22,527 nucleotides of DNA from JAYTXL01 sp043742955 (GCA_043742955.1 JAYTXL010000412.1:1-22527); one strand, 5' to 3'. Counted from the first letter of the stretch, positions 1 to 6,924 are shown. The notes: a model not told the origin generated them from the sequence alone. Made by a program: numbers and translations.

Positions 1-94
1 GCCCAACTCTCCCTGGTTAAACATCGAATCCTGCCCGATTGGAATTACACCCTTTACCCAAGGAAAAATCCGAATTAATTTTTGCACAAGCCCT
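1..94. other. Unrelated AT-rich sequence replacing the end of the permease gene; possible mobile-element end
   Basis: On the minus strand the permease reading frame changes character at about position 94. After the membrane-like residues ending ELIVL, the remaining 25 codons are polar, Cys/Asn/Lys-rich and unlike an ABC-2 permease. The DNA also becomes more AT-rich than the neighbouring genes (for example GTGCAAAAATTAATTC read on minus). This fits the end of an inserted element or a rearrangement breakpoint. I could not identify an element family, and no second end or target duplication is visible because the window stops here. Confidence 0.4.
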
Positions 95-514
95 TAGGAC
101 GATGAGCTCGATGAAAATGACCAGGCACACAAACTTGAGCGCGAATAGCACCCAGCGTTTGACGGGACGGGTGATCAGGAACCGCAAGGTGTCGGCCTGG
201 ATTTCATCGCGGATCAGCGCGCCAAACGCCGACAGGCAATAGAGGGGAACCACCAACATCGTGAAGAAATTCACCGTCCAAAAAAAATAGCCCGCCCGGG
301 CCGCCTCCGGCCGGGCCGGCAAAGTGAAGTAGGCCAGCAGGGGAATCACGAGCACCCACGCGATCAGGGACGGGAGTTGGCGCAGGCCCAGGCGGGATTT
401 CCAGGTGAGCAGCCAGATGCCTTGAACGGCTCGCGCGAAGGACGAACCCATCGCGGGCCGGGGTTCGGGTTGCCCGCTAACCACCGCAGGGGTGGCTGGA
501 GTTGGTGTGCTCAT
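17..514 (-). pseudogene. ABC-2 type transporter permease, truncated after about 140 residues
   Basis: Membrane subunit of the ABC exporter encoded by the upstream minus-strand genes. The N-terminal 30 residues are Pro/Ala-rich and cytosolic. Hydrophobic segments follow at roughly residues 48-66, 76-97 and 123-140, with the linker IRDEIQADTLRFLITRPVKR (101-120), which is typical of ABC-2 permeases (a short loop with 'T..lltrPv'). The start ATG overlaps the stop of the ATPase gene in an ATGA arrangement, so the two are translationally coupled. From residue 141 to the stop the sequence is no longer membrane-like, and the expected last three or so helices are missing. I infer that insertion or rearrangement has removed the C-terminal half, so this copy is probably non-functional. 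A genuine short variant is less likely. Confidence 0.6.
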
Positions 515-1437
515 GTCGTCACTTTCTCAAAAATCTGCCGCAATGACTGGCTGCGGCTGCGGATCTGCTGCACCTTCACCCCGCTGTCCAACAGCAGCAC
601 GGTCCACTGCGCATAAAACGATTCCGGCTCCTTCACCCGGAGATACAAAAGACTCTCCGCGGCGTTGATATCGAAACCCAGCAACACTCCGGCGTCGAAA
701 AGGTGACGCGCAAGCCGCTCGGGGGCGTCGCAGGAGACGGCCAGTTCCTCCGCCCAGTTTTTGAGGTCGGCGCGGATGTTTTTCTGGCTGCCCGAGGCGA
801 GGATCCGGCCCCAGTTAAGAATCAACACCGTTTTGCAGAGGGCTTCGAGTTCCGACAGAATATGACTCGAGATGATAATGCTCATACCCGCAGCCGCCAA
901 ATCCTTCAAAGTGTGGGCGATCTCCTGTCGGCCCATCGGATCGAGGCCGTTCATGGGTTCGTCCAACAAGAGCAGGTCTGGATGGTGGAGCAGCGACTGG
1001 GCCAGTTTCACCCGCTGGCGCATGCCTTTGGAATATTGCCCCATGCGCTTGCCCCAGTGCTCGCGGGGGAGCCGGACCCGATCCAGCATTAGCTCCGCCC
1101 GCACCTGTGCTTCCCGCGCCTCGATCCCCGAGAGCAGCGCGAGACCATGCAGCCAGTCCAGCGGGCGCAGGTTCCGCGGCACGGCCTCGCTCTCCGGGCA
1201 ATAGCCCAGACGCTGCAGCAGCCTGGGATTGTTCCAGGGGTGCTCGCCAAAGACGGTGATCACCCCCGAACTCGGTTGGAGTTGGCCGGTGATCAACTGG
1301 ATCAGGGTGCTCTTGCCCGCGCCATTGGGTCCCACCAGCCCCGTCAATCCGGATTCAATCTCGAAATTGACGTTGTTCAACCCGACGACCATGCCGTACC
1401 AACGGCTCAGCTCAACTCCCTGGATGATCGCGCTCAT
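511..1437 (-). CDS. ABC transporter ATP-binding protein (308 aa)
   Basis: Nucleotide-binding subunit that would power the permeases beside it at the inner membrane. Visible motifs: Walker A GPNGAGKS (36-43), Q-loop region YCPESE with Glu at 82, signature YSKGMRQR (135-142), Walker B LLLLDEP (155-161, catalytic Glu160), D-loop NGLDP and H-loop SH (191-192). The C-terminal ~100 residues form an accessory domain of the kind found in ABC-2 exporter ATPases. The length is normal. The ATG at 1437 lies 6 nt after the stop of the permease gene at 1444. The gene's own stop overlaps the next permease start by 4 nt. It is the third gene of a minus-strand operon with two ATPase/permease pairs. The substrate cannot be told from sequence; ABC-2 exporters of this type handle drugs, lipids or polysaccharides. 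Confidence 0.93.
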   Translation of the reverse strand: MSAIIQGVELSRWYGMVVGLNNVNFEIESGLTGLVGPNGAGKSTLIQLITGQLQPSSGVITVFGEHPWNNPRLLQRLGYCPESEAVPRNLRPLDWLHGLALLSGIEAREAQVRAELMLDRVRLPREHWGKRMGQYSKGMRQRVKLAQSLLHHPDLLLLDEPMNGLDPMGRQEIAHTLKDLAAAGMSIIISSHILSELEALCKTVLILNWGRILASGSQKNIRADLKNWAEELAVSCDAPERLARHLFDAGVLLGFDINAAESLLYLRVKEPESFYAQWTVLLLDSGVKVQQIRSRSQSLRQIFEKVTT

Positions 1438-1443
1438 GTTGGG

Positions 1444-2436
1444 TTAGTCCGCCTTCGTTTTTCGGAGGAGCACCAGGACCGCGAGCACCGCCAGCACCAG
1501 CAGACCGCAGATCGCGCCCGTGGTTTCCGGTTTGTCGAAGAGGGATTGTCCCCCGCGTGGCGTGGGCAGCATGCCACCCAGCATCGGCAGGTTCTTCTGC
1601 AACAGCTCCAAGTCGTTTTGCAGCTGGAAAACAGTGAGAGCTATTTGTTTCAGATCATAGGAAATGCTGAGGAACTTCAGCCAGGGCTTGGTGATTTGGG
1701 ACAGTGGCACCAGCGCGTTGCCCAGCAGCCAGAGCCCCACCCACAGCGACGTCGTGGTGCGCGTATTGGGGGATAAAGCGGAAATTCCCATCGCGACCAC
1801 GCCCAGGACCACCATGCTGGGCACCACCACCAACACCGTGTGGGCCAACGCCAGACGGGCATGCCAGAAGAAATGCCACTGCGTCGAGAGCAGGTTGCCC
1901 GCGAACCACGCCAGCAGCAGGGGCCCCAGCCAGGTGAGCGTCATCATGATGAAGACGGTTCCGAATTTCCCGACGAGGTAATCAAACCGGTTCAAAGCCT
2001 TCGACTGGTAGATGATGATGGCGTTGCTCGAAAGATCGCGGGTCAGCAAACTCGGAATGGTGATGGCGACCATGACGAACGTCATCGTCGAGAGCTGTGA
2101 AGAAAAGAAGTAAAAGAGCAGATCGTAAGTCGTGCGCACGGAAATTTCCGGGTGTTTCTCCAGCCAGGTCGTCAGAGCCCGCGCCAGGCTCTGCAGCTGG
2201 GGGCTCAAATTTCCCAGCCATTGCACCACGATACTGTCGGCCACCAGCAATTGGCCCAGGACGAACAGAATTGCCGCCGCCAATAAAGAGGCAATCCAGC
2301 ACACTCCCACAATCCGGCCGGTGGCCTTAATCTGGAAACACGTCGCCACCCCGTTGGCGGCGATGGCCCAGCGCCGGTGCCAGATCCCCAAGTGCTGTCC
2401 CTGCCAGTGCTTGTAATGCGCGTCACTTAGGGTCAT
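1444..2436 (-). CDS. ABC-2 type transporter permease (330 aa)
   Basis: Integral membrane subunit pairing with the adjacent ATPases. About six hydrophobic segments are visible, at roughly residues 43-65, 106-132, 158-180, 196-221, 227-245 and 308-325. A soluble stretch (about 66-105) lies after the first helix. The motif TRDLSSNAIIIYQSKALNR (132-150) matches the loop between helices 2 and 3 in this family. The start ATG at 2436 overlaps the end of the upstream ATPase gene by 14 nt, and the downstream ATPase begins 6 nt after this stop, so it sits inside one operon. The family call is secure at the level of ABC-2 permease; the substrate is unknown. Unlike the second permease at 17-514 it looks intact. 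Confidence 0.88.
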   Translation of the reverse strand: MTLSDAHYKHWQGQHLGIWHRRWAIAANGVATCFQIKATGRIVGVCWIASLLAAAILFVLGQLLVADSIVVQWLGNLSPQLQSLARALTTWLEKHPEISVRTTYDLLFYFFSSQLSTMTFVMVAITIPSLLTRDLSSNAIIIYQSKALNRFDYLVGKFGTVFIMMTLTWLGPLLLAWFAGNLLSTQWHFFWHARLALAHTVLVVVPSMVVLGVVAMGISALSPNTRTTTSLWVGLWLLGNALVPLSQITKPWLKFLSISYDLKQIALTVFQLQNDLELLQKNLPMLGGMLPTPRGGQSLFDKPETTGAICGLLVLAVLAVLVLLRKTKAD

Positions 2437-3352
2437 GGGCGGTCTCCAAGGCTTGGATGAACAGTTCTTCGAGCGCGTTCGGACTGGGAATGATTTCGAG
2501 CGGGGCCAGGCGGATCTCGCGCAACAATTCCAAGAGCGGGTTGAGGTTGTCCATTGGGTGCACTATCCGCACGTGCCCATTCGGCAGCAATTCGCCGGTC
2601 CAGTTCCGGCCCCGCACCGCCGCCAGCAAATCCTCCTGCCGATCACCCACGACGACTTCGGCGACGCCTTGGCGGTGCGATTTGAGATTCGCCAGCGTGT
2701 CATGCACGAGCACCCGCCCCCGGGCGATGATGATGATCTGCTCGCAAATCTTCTCGATGTCATGCAGCAGGTGCGAGGACACGACGACGGTGATGCCGTG
2801 ATCCTTCCACAGGCTCCGCACCAGATCGAGGACCTGCGACTGGCCTTTCGGATCGAGGCCGTTGGTTGGCTCATCCAGAAAAACAATCTCCGGGTCATGC
2901 ACGATTGCCTGGGCCAGCTTCATCCGCTGCTTCATGCCGGTCGAATAAGTGTCCACCTTGCGGTAGCGTTCCTGGCCCATGCCGACAAAATCGAGCATCT
3001 CATGCGCGCGCTGCCGGGCCGTTTGGAAAGGGAGGCCGCATAACTGGGCGCAGTAGGCCACGTACTCGCACCCCGCCATGCCGGGGATGTGGCAATCCTG
3101 TTCGGGCGTGTACCCCACTCGCCGGCGGATGTCCCGTCCCTCCTTGCCCACCTCGCGCCCGAGCAGGCGGGCTGAGCCGCTGGAGATGGTCTCTAATTGC
3201 AACAGGCATTTCATGAACGTCGTCTTGCCCGCCCCATTCGGCCCGAGCAATCCAATCGCGCCCGGCATCACGTTCACGCTCACCCCATCCAAGGCGCGGA
3301 GCGGCCCAAAGACCTTTGTGAGCTGATTCGTTTCAATAACCGGGGATGCCAT
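2423..3352 (-). CDS. ABC transporter ATP-binding protein (309 aa), first gene of the operon
   Basis: ATPase subunit of an ABC-2 exporter. Motifs: Walker A GPNGAGKT (37-44), Q-loop region YTPEQD with Glu84, signature YSTGMKQR (136-143), Walker B IVFLDEP (156-162, Glu161), NGLDP D-loop and switch His194 in SSHLLHD. A C-terminal accessory domain follows. It is the first gene of the four-gene minus-strand operon and overlaps the next permease gene by 14 nt. The two ATPases share family motifs but differ clearly outside them, so they are an old duplication or separate recruits rather than a recent copy. No convincing Shine-Dalgarno sequence lies in front of the ATG at 3352, and I saw no clear sigma70-like promoter in the 100 nt upstream. 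Confidence 0.93.
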   Translation of the reverse strand: MASPVIETNQLTKVFGPLRALDGVSVNVMPGAIGLLGPNGAGKTTFMKCLLQLETISSGSARLLGREVGKEGRDIRRRVGYTPEQDCHIPGMAGCEYVAYCAQLCGLPFQTARQRAHEMLDFVGMGQERYRKVDTYSTGMKQRMKLAQAIVHDPEIVFLDEPTNGLDPKGQSQVLDLVRSLWKDHGITVVVSSHLLHDIEKICEQIIIIARGRVLVHDTLANLKSHRQGVAEVVVGDRQEDLLAAVRGRNWTGELLPNGHVRIVHPMDNLNPLLELLREIRLAPLEIIPSPNALEELFIQALETAHDPK

Positions 3353-3461
3353 GCCAATGTGCCGCCATCTGTGAACTCATTGTGTCCCGGATGCAAGAAT
3401 CTTCGCGTGTCTCAAACGACCCAGACGACTCAGCCGGAACAATTCAGTTGGGAAAGAAGCC

Positions 3462-3492
3462 AACCGCAGATGGACGCCGATAAACGCAGATG
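3462..3492 (+). repeat. Left arm of a 31-bp inverted repeat (CGCAGATGGACGC type)
   Basis: Begins AACCGCAGATGGACGC and ends ACGCAGATG. The reverse complement of 3566-3596 matches it at 28 of 31 positions. The two arms are separated by 73 nt. Each arm is itself built of a short unit of the form CGCAGATGGA repeated at about 10-bp spacing. Such hexamer/decamer units recur between genes in several Verrucomicrobia and Planctomycetes, as I recall; copy number in this genome cannot be seen here. Confidence 0.75.
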
Positions 3493-3565
3493 AAAACCGA
3501 CGACTGAGGAGCCGAAATTGCGTCACCCTTCGGTGAATACTTACGGGCACCACTTTCGGCGATCC

Positions 3566-3596
3566 CATCTGCGTCCATCTGCGTCCATCTGCGGTT
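3566..3596 (-). repeat. Right arm of the 31-bp inverted repeat
   Basis: Reads CATCTGCGTC, CATCTGCGTC and CATCTGCGGTT on plus, so the 10-bp unit CATCTGCGTC is tandemly repeated here more regularly than in the left arm. It pairs with 3462-3492 with three mismatches, so a transcript across this region could fold into a long hairpin with a 73-nt loop. It may be a small mobile repeat (MITE- or REP-like) or a structured RNA end; no encoded transposase is present. Confidence 0.75.
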
Positions 3597-3669
3597 TCGC
3601 TTCGGTTTCGTCGGCATCGTTATGGCTCAGGCGACGTTTGAGTTTCGTCCCAGGACCGAAAAATCTGTG

Positions 3670-4065
3670 CTATTTCAATGGGAGTTGGGGCGGGAGGGTG
3701 GGACGCTCCCCCTCCATTTGGCGCGCCTGTTTCAGGATCAAAAAGCTGGTAATCAACGCCCAGCACCAGGAAAACACAAAGAGGCCGGCCCCCGTCAACC
3801 CAATCCAATGATGGCTTACCGGGGTCGTCGCGGTGGTGTCTTCAAAATTGCTCAAGGCGTAATAGTAACCCATCAGTTTGATGAACCAGACCACGGCGAG
3901 GATGAAGCCCGTGCCCGAAGCCGCCAATTGAAGGATCCCGGTGAGAAATCGGCCGCCGATCATGGAACCGGCCCCCGGCATGGCCAGTTGGTTGATCATG
4001 GCACAGGTGTAGGCTTTTCCCGGCGTCAAGGGTCCGCCCGGCCGAAGTATTTCGAGCAGCTTCAT
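3670..4065 (-). CDS. Small integral membrane protein of unknown function (131 aa)
   Basis: Not a family I can name with certainty. The protein begins MKLLEILRPGG and carries the motif CAMINQLAMPGAGSMIGGR (about 22-40). Hydrophobic segments follow at about 42-64 (with GYYYAL just after) and 86-108, ending in a basic tail. The Asn-x-x-x-x-PGxGSxxxGR pattern resembles small conserved membrane proteins of Verrucomicrobia and, loosely, TM2-type proteins. I start at the ATG at 4065 because the frame's upstream alternative is a TTG at 4086 with no better ribosome site and would add only WRVWFI-type residues. The gene stands alone on the minus strand; the ABC operon on the same strand is more than 300 nt downstream. 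Confidence 0.7.
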   Translation of the reverse strand: MKLLEILRPGGPLTPGKAYTCAMINQLAMPGAGSMIGGRFLTGILQLAASGTGFILAVVWFIKLMGYYYALSNFEDTTATTPVSHHWIGLTGAGLFVFSWCWALITSFLILKQARQMEGERPTLPPQLPLK

Positions 4066-4312
4066 TATAAACCAAACCCGCCACAATTTTCCACCAATGG
4101 GCAGAACCGATCGCGCGACATGATTGAAGGTGACGGCTGTTTTTGATTCTGTCGATCCTCAGCTGGAGAGAAGACGCAGGCCAATGGGAGCCTGGCAGTG
4201 GTTTCACCACGCGCACCTTGACGCCGATTTGAAAGGCGCTAGTTTCAGCACATGACTGCGACCAAACACTCCATTGCGTGAATCCGCAGCGGCTCAACAC
4301 CCTGTCTTTCCC

Positions 4313-4318
4313 TATAAT
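4313..4318 (+). promoter_or_regulatory. Perfect -10 box (TATAAT) just upstream of the DUF5069 gene
   Basis: TATAAT lies with its last base 9 nt before the ATG at 4328. A transcription start about 7 nt downstream would fall around 4325, giving an mRNA with almost no leader. No good -35 is present at 16-18 nt spacing (the region reads CGGCTC), so the call rests on the -10 match and position only. Confidence 0.45.
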
Positions 4319-4327
4319 TATCGCTCT

Positions 4328-4753
4328 ATGAACACTCCCATTTATCCACGCAGCCCCCGTGAAGTCATGTCCGGCTGGATTTATCTACCCCGCTTGGTGG
4401 ATAAAATCCGTCTGCACCTCGCCGGCAAACTGCCTCCCGATTACCAGGCGAATTTTTGCCAGAAAGGCTTCGATGTACTGTGGTTCCAAGCCGCCGGCAT
4501 AACCCCGGAAGAACTCATCGAGGTGGTTCGAGGCTCCCTCACAGATGGCGAAGTAGCCGACTGGATCTTGCAGCATGTTCACCGGACGGACGCACAAAAG
4601 GCCGCTCATCGCGAGGCGGTCTTGAATCACGGACGGCAGAGTGAAGAACTCCAGGCGCTCCTGCATAAACGCAAAACGGACGCCGGGCTGGCCCAGCGCG
4701 ACGACCTCACCTGTTTTGTGGATTTCATCGATGCCGATGAAAAGCGCCGTTGA
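4328..4753 (+). CDS. DUF5069 family protein (141 aa)
   Basis: The sequence from SPREVMSGWIYLPRLVDKIR (8-27) through HLAGKLPPDY and FCQKGFDVLWFQAAG matches my recollection of the DUF5069 family, a small soluble protein of unknown function common in Verrucomicrobia and Planctomycetes. The C-terminal part is helical and charged, ending DFIDADEKRR. No signal peptide or membrane segment is present. I chose the ATG at 4328 rather than the TTG at 4274, because the MNTPIYPRSPRE start fits the family and the TATAAT at 4313 would place the earlier start outside the transcript. It converges with the fumarase alpha gene, 52 nt apart. No function is claimed. Confidence 0.85.
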   Translation: MNTPIYPRSPREVMSGWIYLPRLVDKIRLHLAGKLPPDYQANFCQKGFDVLWFQAAGITPEELIEVVRGSLTDGEVADWILQHVHRTDAQKAAHREAVLNHGRQSEELQALLHKRKTDAGLAQRDDLTCFVDFIDADEKRR

Positions 4754-4805
4754 AGCGGGGCTAGGCCGTCCCTCCTCGCTCCCCGAACCGCGTCACGCCA
4801 CCTGC

Positions 4806-5684
4806 TCAATACAACCACTGTCTAATCTTCCCCTCCCCATCCAGCGTCACGCCCTGGCGCCGGAACGCCCAGCACATGTAGCTGATGCTCACAAAAAACG
4901 ACGCGGGCAGCCGGTTCGCCGCGCAAATCTTCACCCCCAACAACGTCGTCTTGCCGCCGAAACCCATCGGGCCGATCCCCAGTTCGTTCGCCGTCTTCAG
5001 CACGTCCTGCTCCAATGCGTCCAACTCTGGCACCGGGTTGCGATCGGGAATCAGCCGCAGAAACTGTTGCTTGGAAAATTCATAGCCCAAGGCGCGGTCG
5101 CCCCCGATGCAGACGCCGAGGATACCCGGCCCGCAGCCCTTGCCCTGCGCTTGCAGCACCGCATCCAGGATCACCTTGCGGCAGCCATCGAGATCACGGT
5201 TGGCCTTCAGCTTCTCGTTGGGCAACGAATACTGCGCTCCCACATTTTCGCAGCCGCCGCCCTTGAGGATCAGGCGCACGCTCACCCCGTCGGAGCGGTG
5301 CTGGTGAAAATGCACATTGGGCGAACCGGGTCCGACATTGGTGCCGTCATTTTTACCCGTCAGCGAATCGACCGAGTTTTGCCGCAGATAACCTTTCTTG
5401 GTGGCCGCCTTCACCGCCTCGCGCGCGGTTTCCTCAAAGGTGATCTGGTCAAAGCCCACCGGAACTTCGACGTAAAAAATAATACTGCCGGTGTCCTGGC
5501 AGATCGGCTGGGATTTCTGTTTCGCCAGCCCGATGTTCCGCTCGATGATCTTGAAGGCGGACTCGGCAATGGTCCCTTTCTTCTCATTTTCCAGCGAGGT
5601 GAGCAGACTTTCATGCACATCGTCGGGAATCTCCGCCGACGCCCGCCGAATTAATTCGATCAACGAATCCTGCAACGCGTTCAT
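4806..5684 (-). CDS. Fumarate hydratase class I / L(+)-tartrate dehydratase-type alpha subunit (292 aa)
   Basis: Iron-sulfur hydro-lyase subunit that catalyses reversible hydration/dehydration, usually fumarate to malate in the TCA cycle. The three expected [4Fe-4S] cysteines are visible: Cys62 in ICQDTG, Cys184 in GKGCGPGILG and Cys271 in SYMCWAFRRQ. Other family motifs are KNDGTNVGPGSPNVHFHQ (111-128) and GGGCENVGAQYS (142-153). The length equals that of a stand-alone alpha subunit, so a separate beta subunit is needed for activity. None is adjacent: the downstream neighbour is DUF5069 in the opposite direction. The start is the ATG at 5684; longer readings upstream run into Pro-rich repeat-derived sequence (PLTPPSPPGA) and are not real. 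Fumarate versus tartrate specificity cannot be decided here. Confidence 0.9.
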   Translation of the reverse strand: MNALQDSLIELIRRASAEIPDDVHESLLTSLENEKKGTIAESAFKIIERNIGLAKQKSQPICQDTGSIIFYVEVPVGFDQITFEETAREAVKAATKKGYLRQNSVDSLTGKNDGTNVGPGSPNVHFHQHRSDGVSVRLILKGGGCENVGAQYSLPNEKLKANRDLDGCRKVILDAVLQAQGKGCGPGILGVCIGGDRALGYEFSKQQFLRLIPDRNPVPELDALEQDVLKTANELGIGPMGFGGKTTLLGVKICAANRLPASFFVSISYMCWAFRRQGVTLDGEGKIRQWLY

Positions 5685-5726
5685 GGGGGCGACGGTAAGG
5701 TTTGCCCTTGGAGCTGTCAACGCGGG

Positions 5727-5804
5727 GAACCACGCTCCCGGGCTGCTGGGGTCGCCGGGCGAGCTAGGGGATGGGACCAGACCCGGACGTGGGGAGCGTG
5801 GCTC
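5727..5804. repeat. Inverted repeat, 13-bp arms (GGGAGCGTGG core)
   Basis: The arm GAACCACGCTCCC (5727-5739) is the reverse complement of GGGAGCGTGGCTC (5792-5804) with one mismatch in 13. The loop is 52 nt and GC-rich. It sits in the leader region of the fumarase alpha gene on the minus strand. It could be a REP-type element or a transcript structure. Confidence 0.6.
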
Positions 5805-5935
5805 CCTCGCCCCGGGGGGAGAGGGCGGGGTGAGGGGCCGGCTTCGTCCTCGCTCCCCAGCTCCGGAATTCTCCAACTCGCCGCGGGGCCCCTACTCTCC
5901 CCCACCGACTTTTAACCATACCGCCGGGTGGGGGG

Positions 5936-5969
5936 CGCGCACTTTGAACCTGTCGCGCACTTTGAACCT
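5936..5969 (+). repeat. Two perfect 16-bp direct repeats, CGCGCACTTTGAACCT, 18-bp period
   Basis: Copies occupy 5936-5951 and 5954-5969. They are followed by decayed copies of the same theme (TTGAACTTTGG, CCGAACTTT) up to about 5991, directly before the GrpE-like gene's ATG at 6007. Either simple-sequence expansion or repeated binding sites; the closeness to the start codon makes the latter worth testing. Confidence 0.7.
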
Positions 5970-6006
5970 TGAACTTTGGACTCCGAACTTTAATCTCGCC
6001 CGACTT

Positions 6007-6924
6007 ATGTCTGCTTCTACCGCACCCACGCTCGTCAAATGGCCGTTTCTGCTCGGCGATCTTTTGTTCATCGGCCTCGCCGCGCTCATCGTGCAAATGA
6101 GCGTCCACCCCCTCGCCTTGGGGCAGATCGCCGCCTGTGTCGTGTGCCTCGGCGCCGGTGCCTGGCTCGCCGTGCTTCCCTTTCTCAAGGAACATGACGC
6201 CGCCCTCCGCCTCGCTGAATCCGCCTCGTTGAACGACACCGTGGCCCAAATCCAGAATCTGGAATCGGTCGCCAGCCAGGTGGGCAGCGCCACCAGTCAA
6301 TGGCAGATCGCCCAGGAAGCCAATACCAAGACGGTGGAGGCCGCCCAGGAAATCGCGACCCGCATGACCACGGAAGCCAAGGGGTTTGCCGATTTCATGC
6401 AAAAGACCAACGACGCCGAGAAAGGCCACCTGCGGCTCGAAGTTGAAAAGCTCCGGCGCGCCGAGGGCGAGTGGCTGCAAATCCTCGTCCGCCTGCTCGA
6501 CCACATTTTCGCTCTCTACCAGGCCGGCACCCGTTCCGGACAGCCCGCGCTCACGGAACAATTGGGCCAGTTCCAAAATGCCTGCCGCGATGCCGCCCGG
6601 CGCGTCGGGTTGGTGCCCTTCGCCGCGGCACCCGGTGAACCGTTCGACGTGGATCGGCACCAACTCCCGGAAGGTCAGCCGCCCCCCACCGACGTGGCGT
6701 TCATCGCGGATACCCTGGCGACCGGCTACACCTTTCAAGGTCAGCCATTGCGGCGGGCCCTGGTATTACTAGCGGCGGTGGAGGAGCCAGCGACGACGAC
6801 CCCTCCGATGGTGGAAGCCATGGCAACAGAATCATCCAACCCGGAATTGCCATTGCTCGAAACGCCCGTCCCCAATCCCAGCGCCTCGGAAACCTCCCTC
6901 CTGCGAAAACCGCGCTCCCTCTAG
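6007..6924 (+). CDS. Membrane-anchored protein with GrpE-like C-terminal domain (305 aa)
   Basis: Two hydrophobic segments at about 12-32 and 38-58 anchor the protein. A long Ala/Glu/Gln-rich helical stretch (about 62-165) is likely coiled coil. The segment 142-256 then looks like GrpE: helices with LVRLLDHIFALY, then a beta-domain reading VGLVPFAAAPGEPFDVDRHQ (200-219) and ADTLATGYTFQGQPLRRALV. That corresponds to the GrpE pattern of a G-x-x-FD-x-x-x-H segment followed by GY and LR-x-A-x-V. GrpE is the nucleotide exchange factor for DnaK. Here it is tethered to the membrane and no dnaK or dnaJ is next to it, so the partner is unknown. The C-terminal ~45 residues are Pro/Thr/Ser-rich and probably disordered. 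The start is the ATG at 6007, because earlier in-frame sequence is repeat-derived. The gene converges with addA, 61 nt apart. Confidence 0.75.
   Translation: MSASTAPTLVKWPFLLGDLLFIGLAALIVQMSVHPLALGQIAACVVCLGAGAWLAVLPFLKEHDAALRLAESASLNDTVAQIQNLESVASQVGSATSQWQIAQEANTKTVEAAQEIATRMTTEAKGFADFMQKTNDAEKGHLRLEVEKLRRAEGEWLQILVRLLDHIFALYQAGTRSGQPALTEQLGQFQNACRDAARRVGLVPFAAAPGEPFDVDRHQLPEGQPPPTDVAFIADTLATGYTFQGQPLRRALVLLAAVEEPATTTPPMVEAMATESSNPELPLLETPVPNPSASETSLLRKPRSL

Larger units (their letters stand above)
3353..3669. other. Intergenic region with an inverted repeat pair
   Basis: 317 nt between the divergent-side start of the ABC operon and the end of the small membrane protein gene. No convincing coding sequence is seen on either strand. 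Its main content is the inverted repeat pair at 3462-3492 and 3566-3596, listed separately. The ABC operon promoter must lie in its left part, but no strong -35/-10 pair is recognisable. Confidence 0.6.
5685..6006. other. Divergent intergenic region rich in repeats
   Basis: 322 nt between the fumarase alpha start (minus) and the GrpE-like gene start (plus). It must hold both promoters, but I see no clear -35/-10 pairs. It contains an inverted repeat at 5727-5804, a segment of the form CTCGCCCCGGGGGGAGAGGG that resembles widespread 'CCCTCTCCC' intergenic repeats, and a direct repeat at 5936-5969. Frames running through it (Pro/Arg/Ser-rich) are not genes. Confidence 0.65.

Noticed and set aside
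591..1160. Glu in place of Gln in the Q-loop of both ABC ATPases
   Set aside because: YxPE is common in ABC-2 exporter ATPases, so this is not unusual.
3462..3596. Possible CRISPR array
   Set aside because: Only two arms in opposite orientation, with no regular spacers and no cas genes.
5685..5876. N-terminal extension of the fumarase alpha frame
   Set aside because: Pro/Ser/Arg-rich residues come from repeat DNA, and the family starts at the ATG at 5684.
5491..6006. N-terminal extension of the GrpE-like frame
   Set aside because: It overlaps fumarase alpha and the repeat region antisense to it; the membrane segment begins right after the ATG at 6007.
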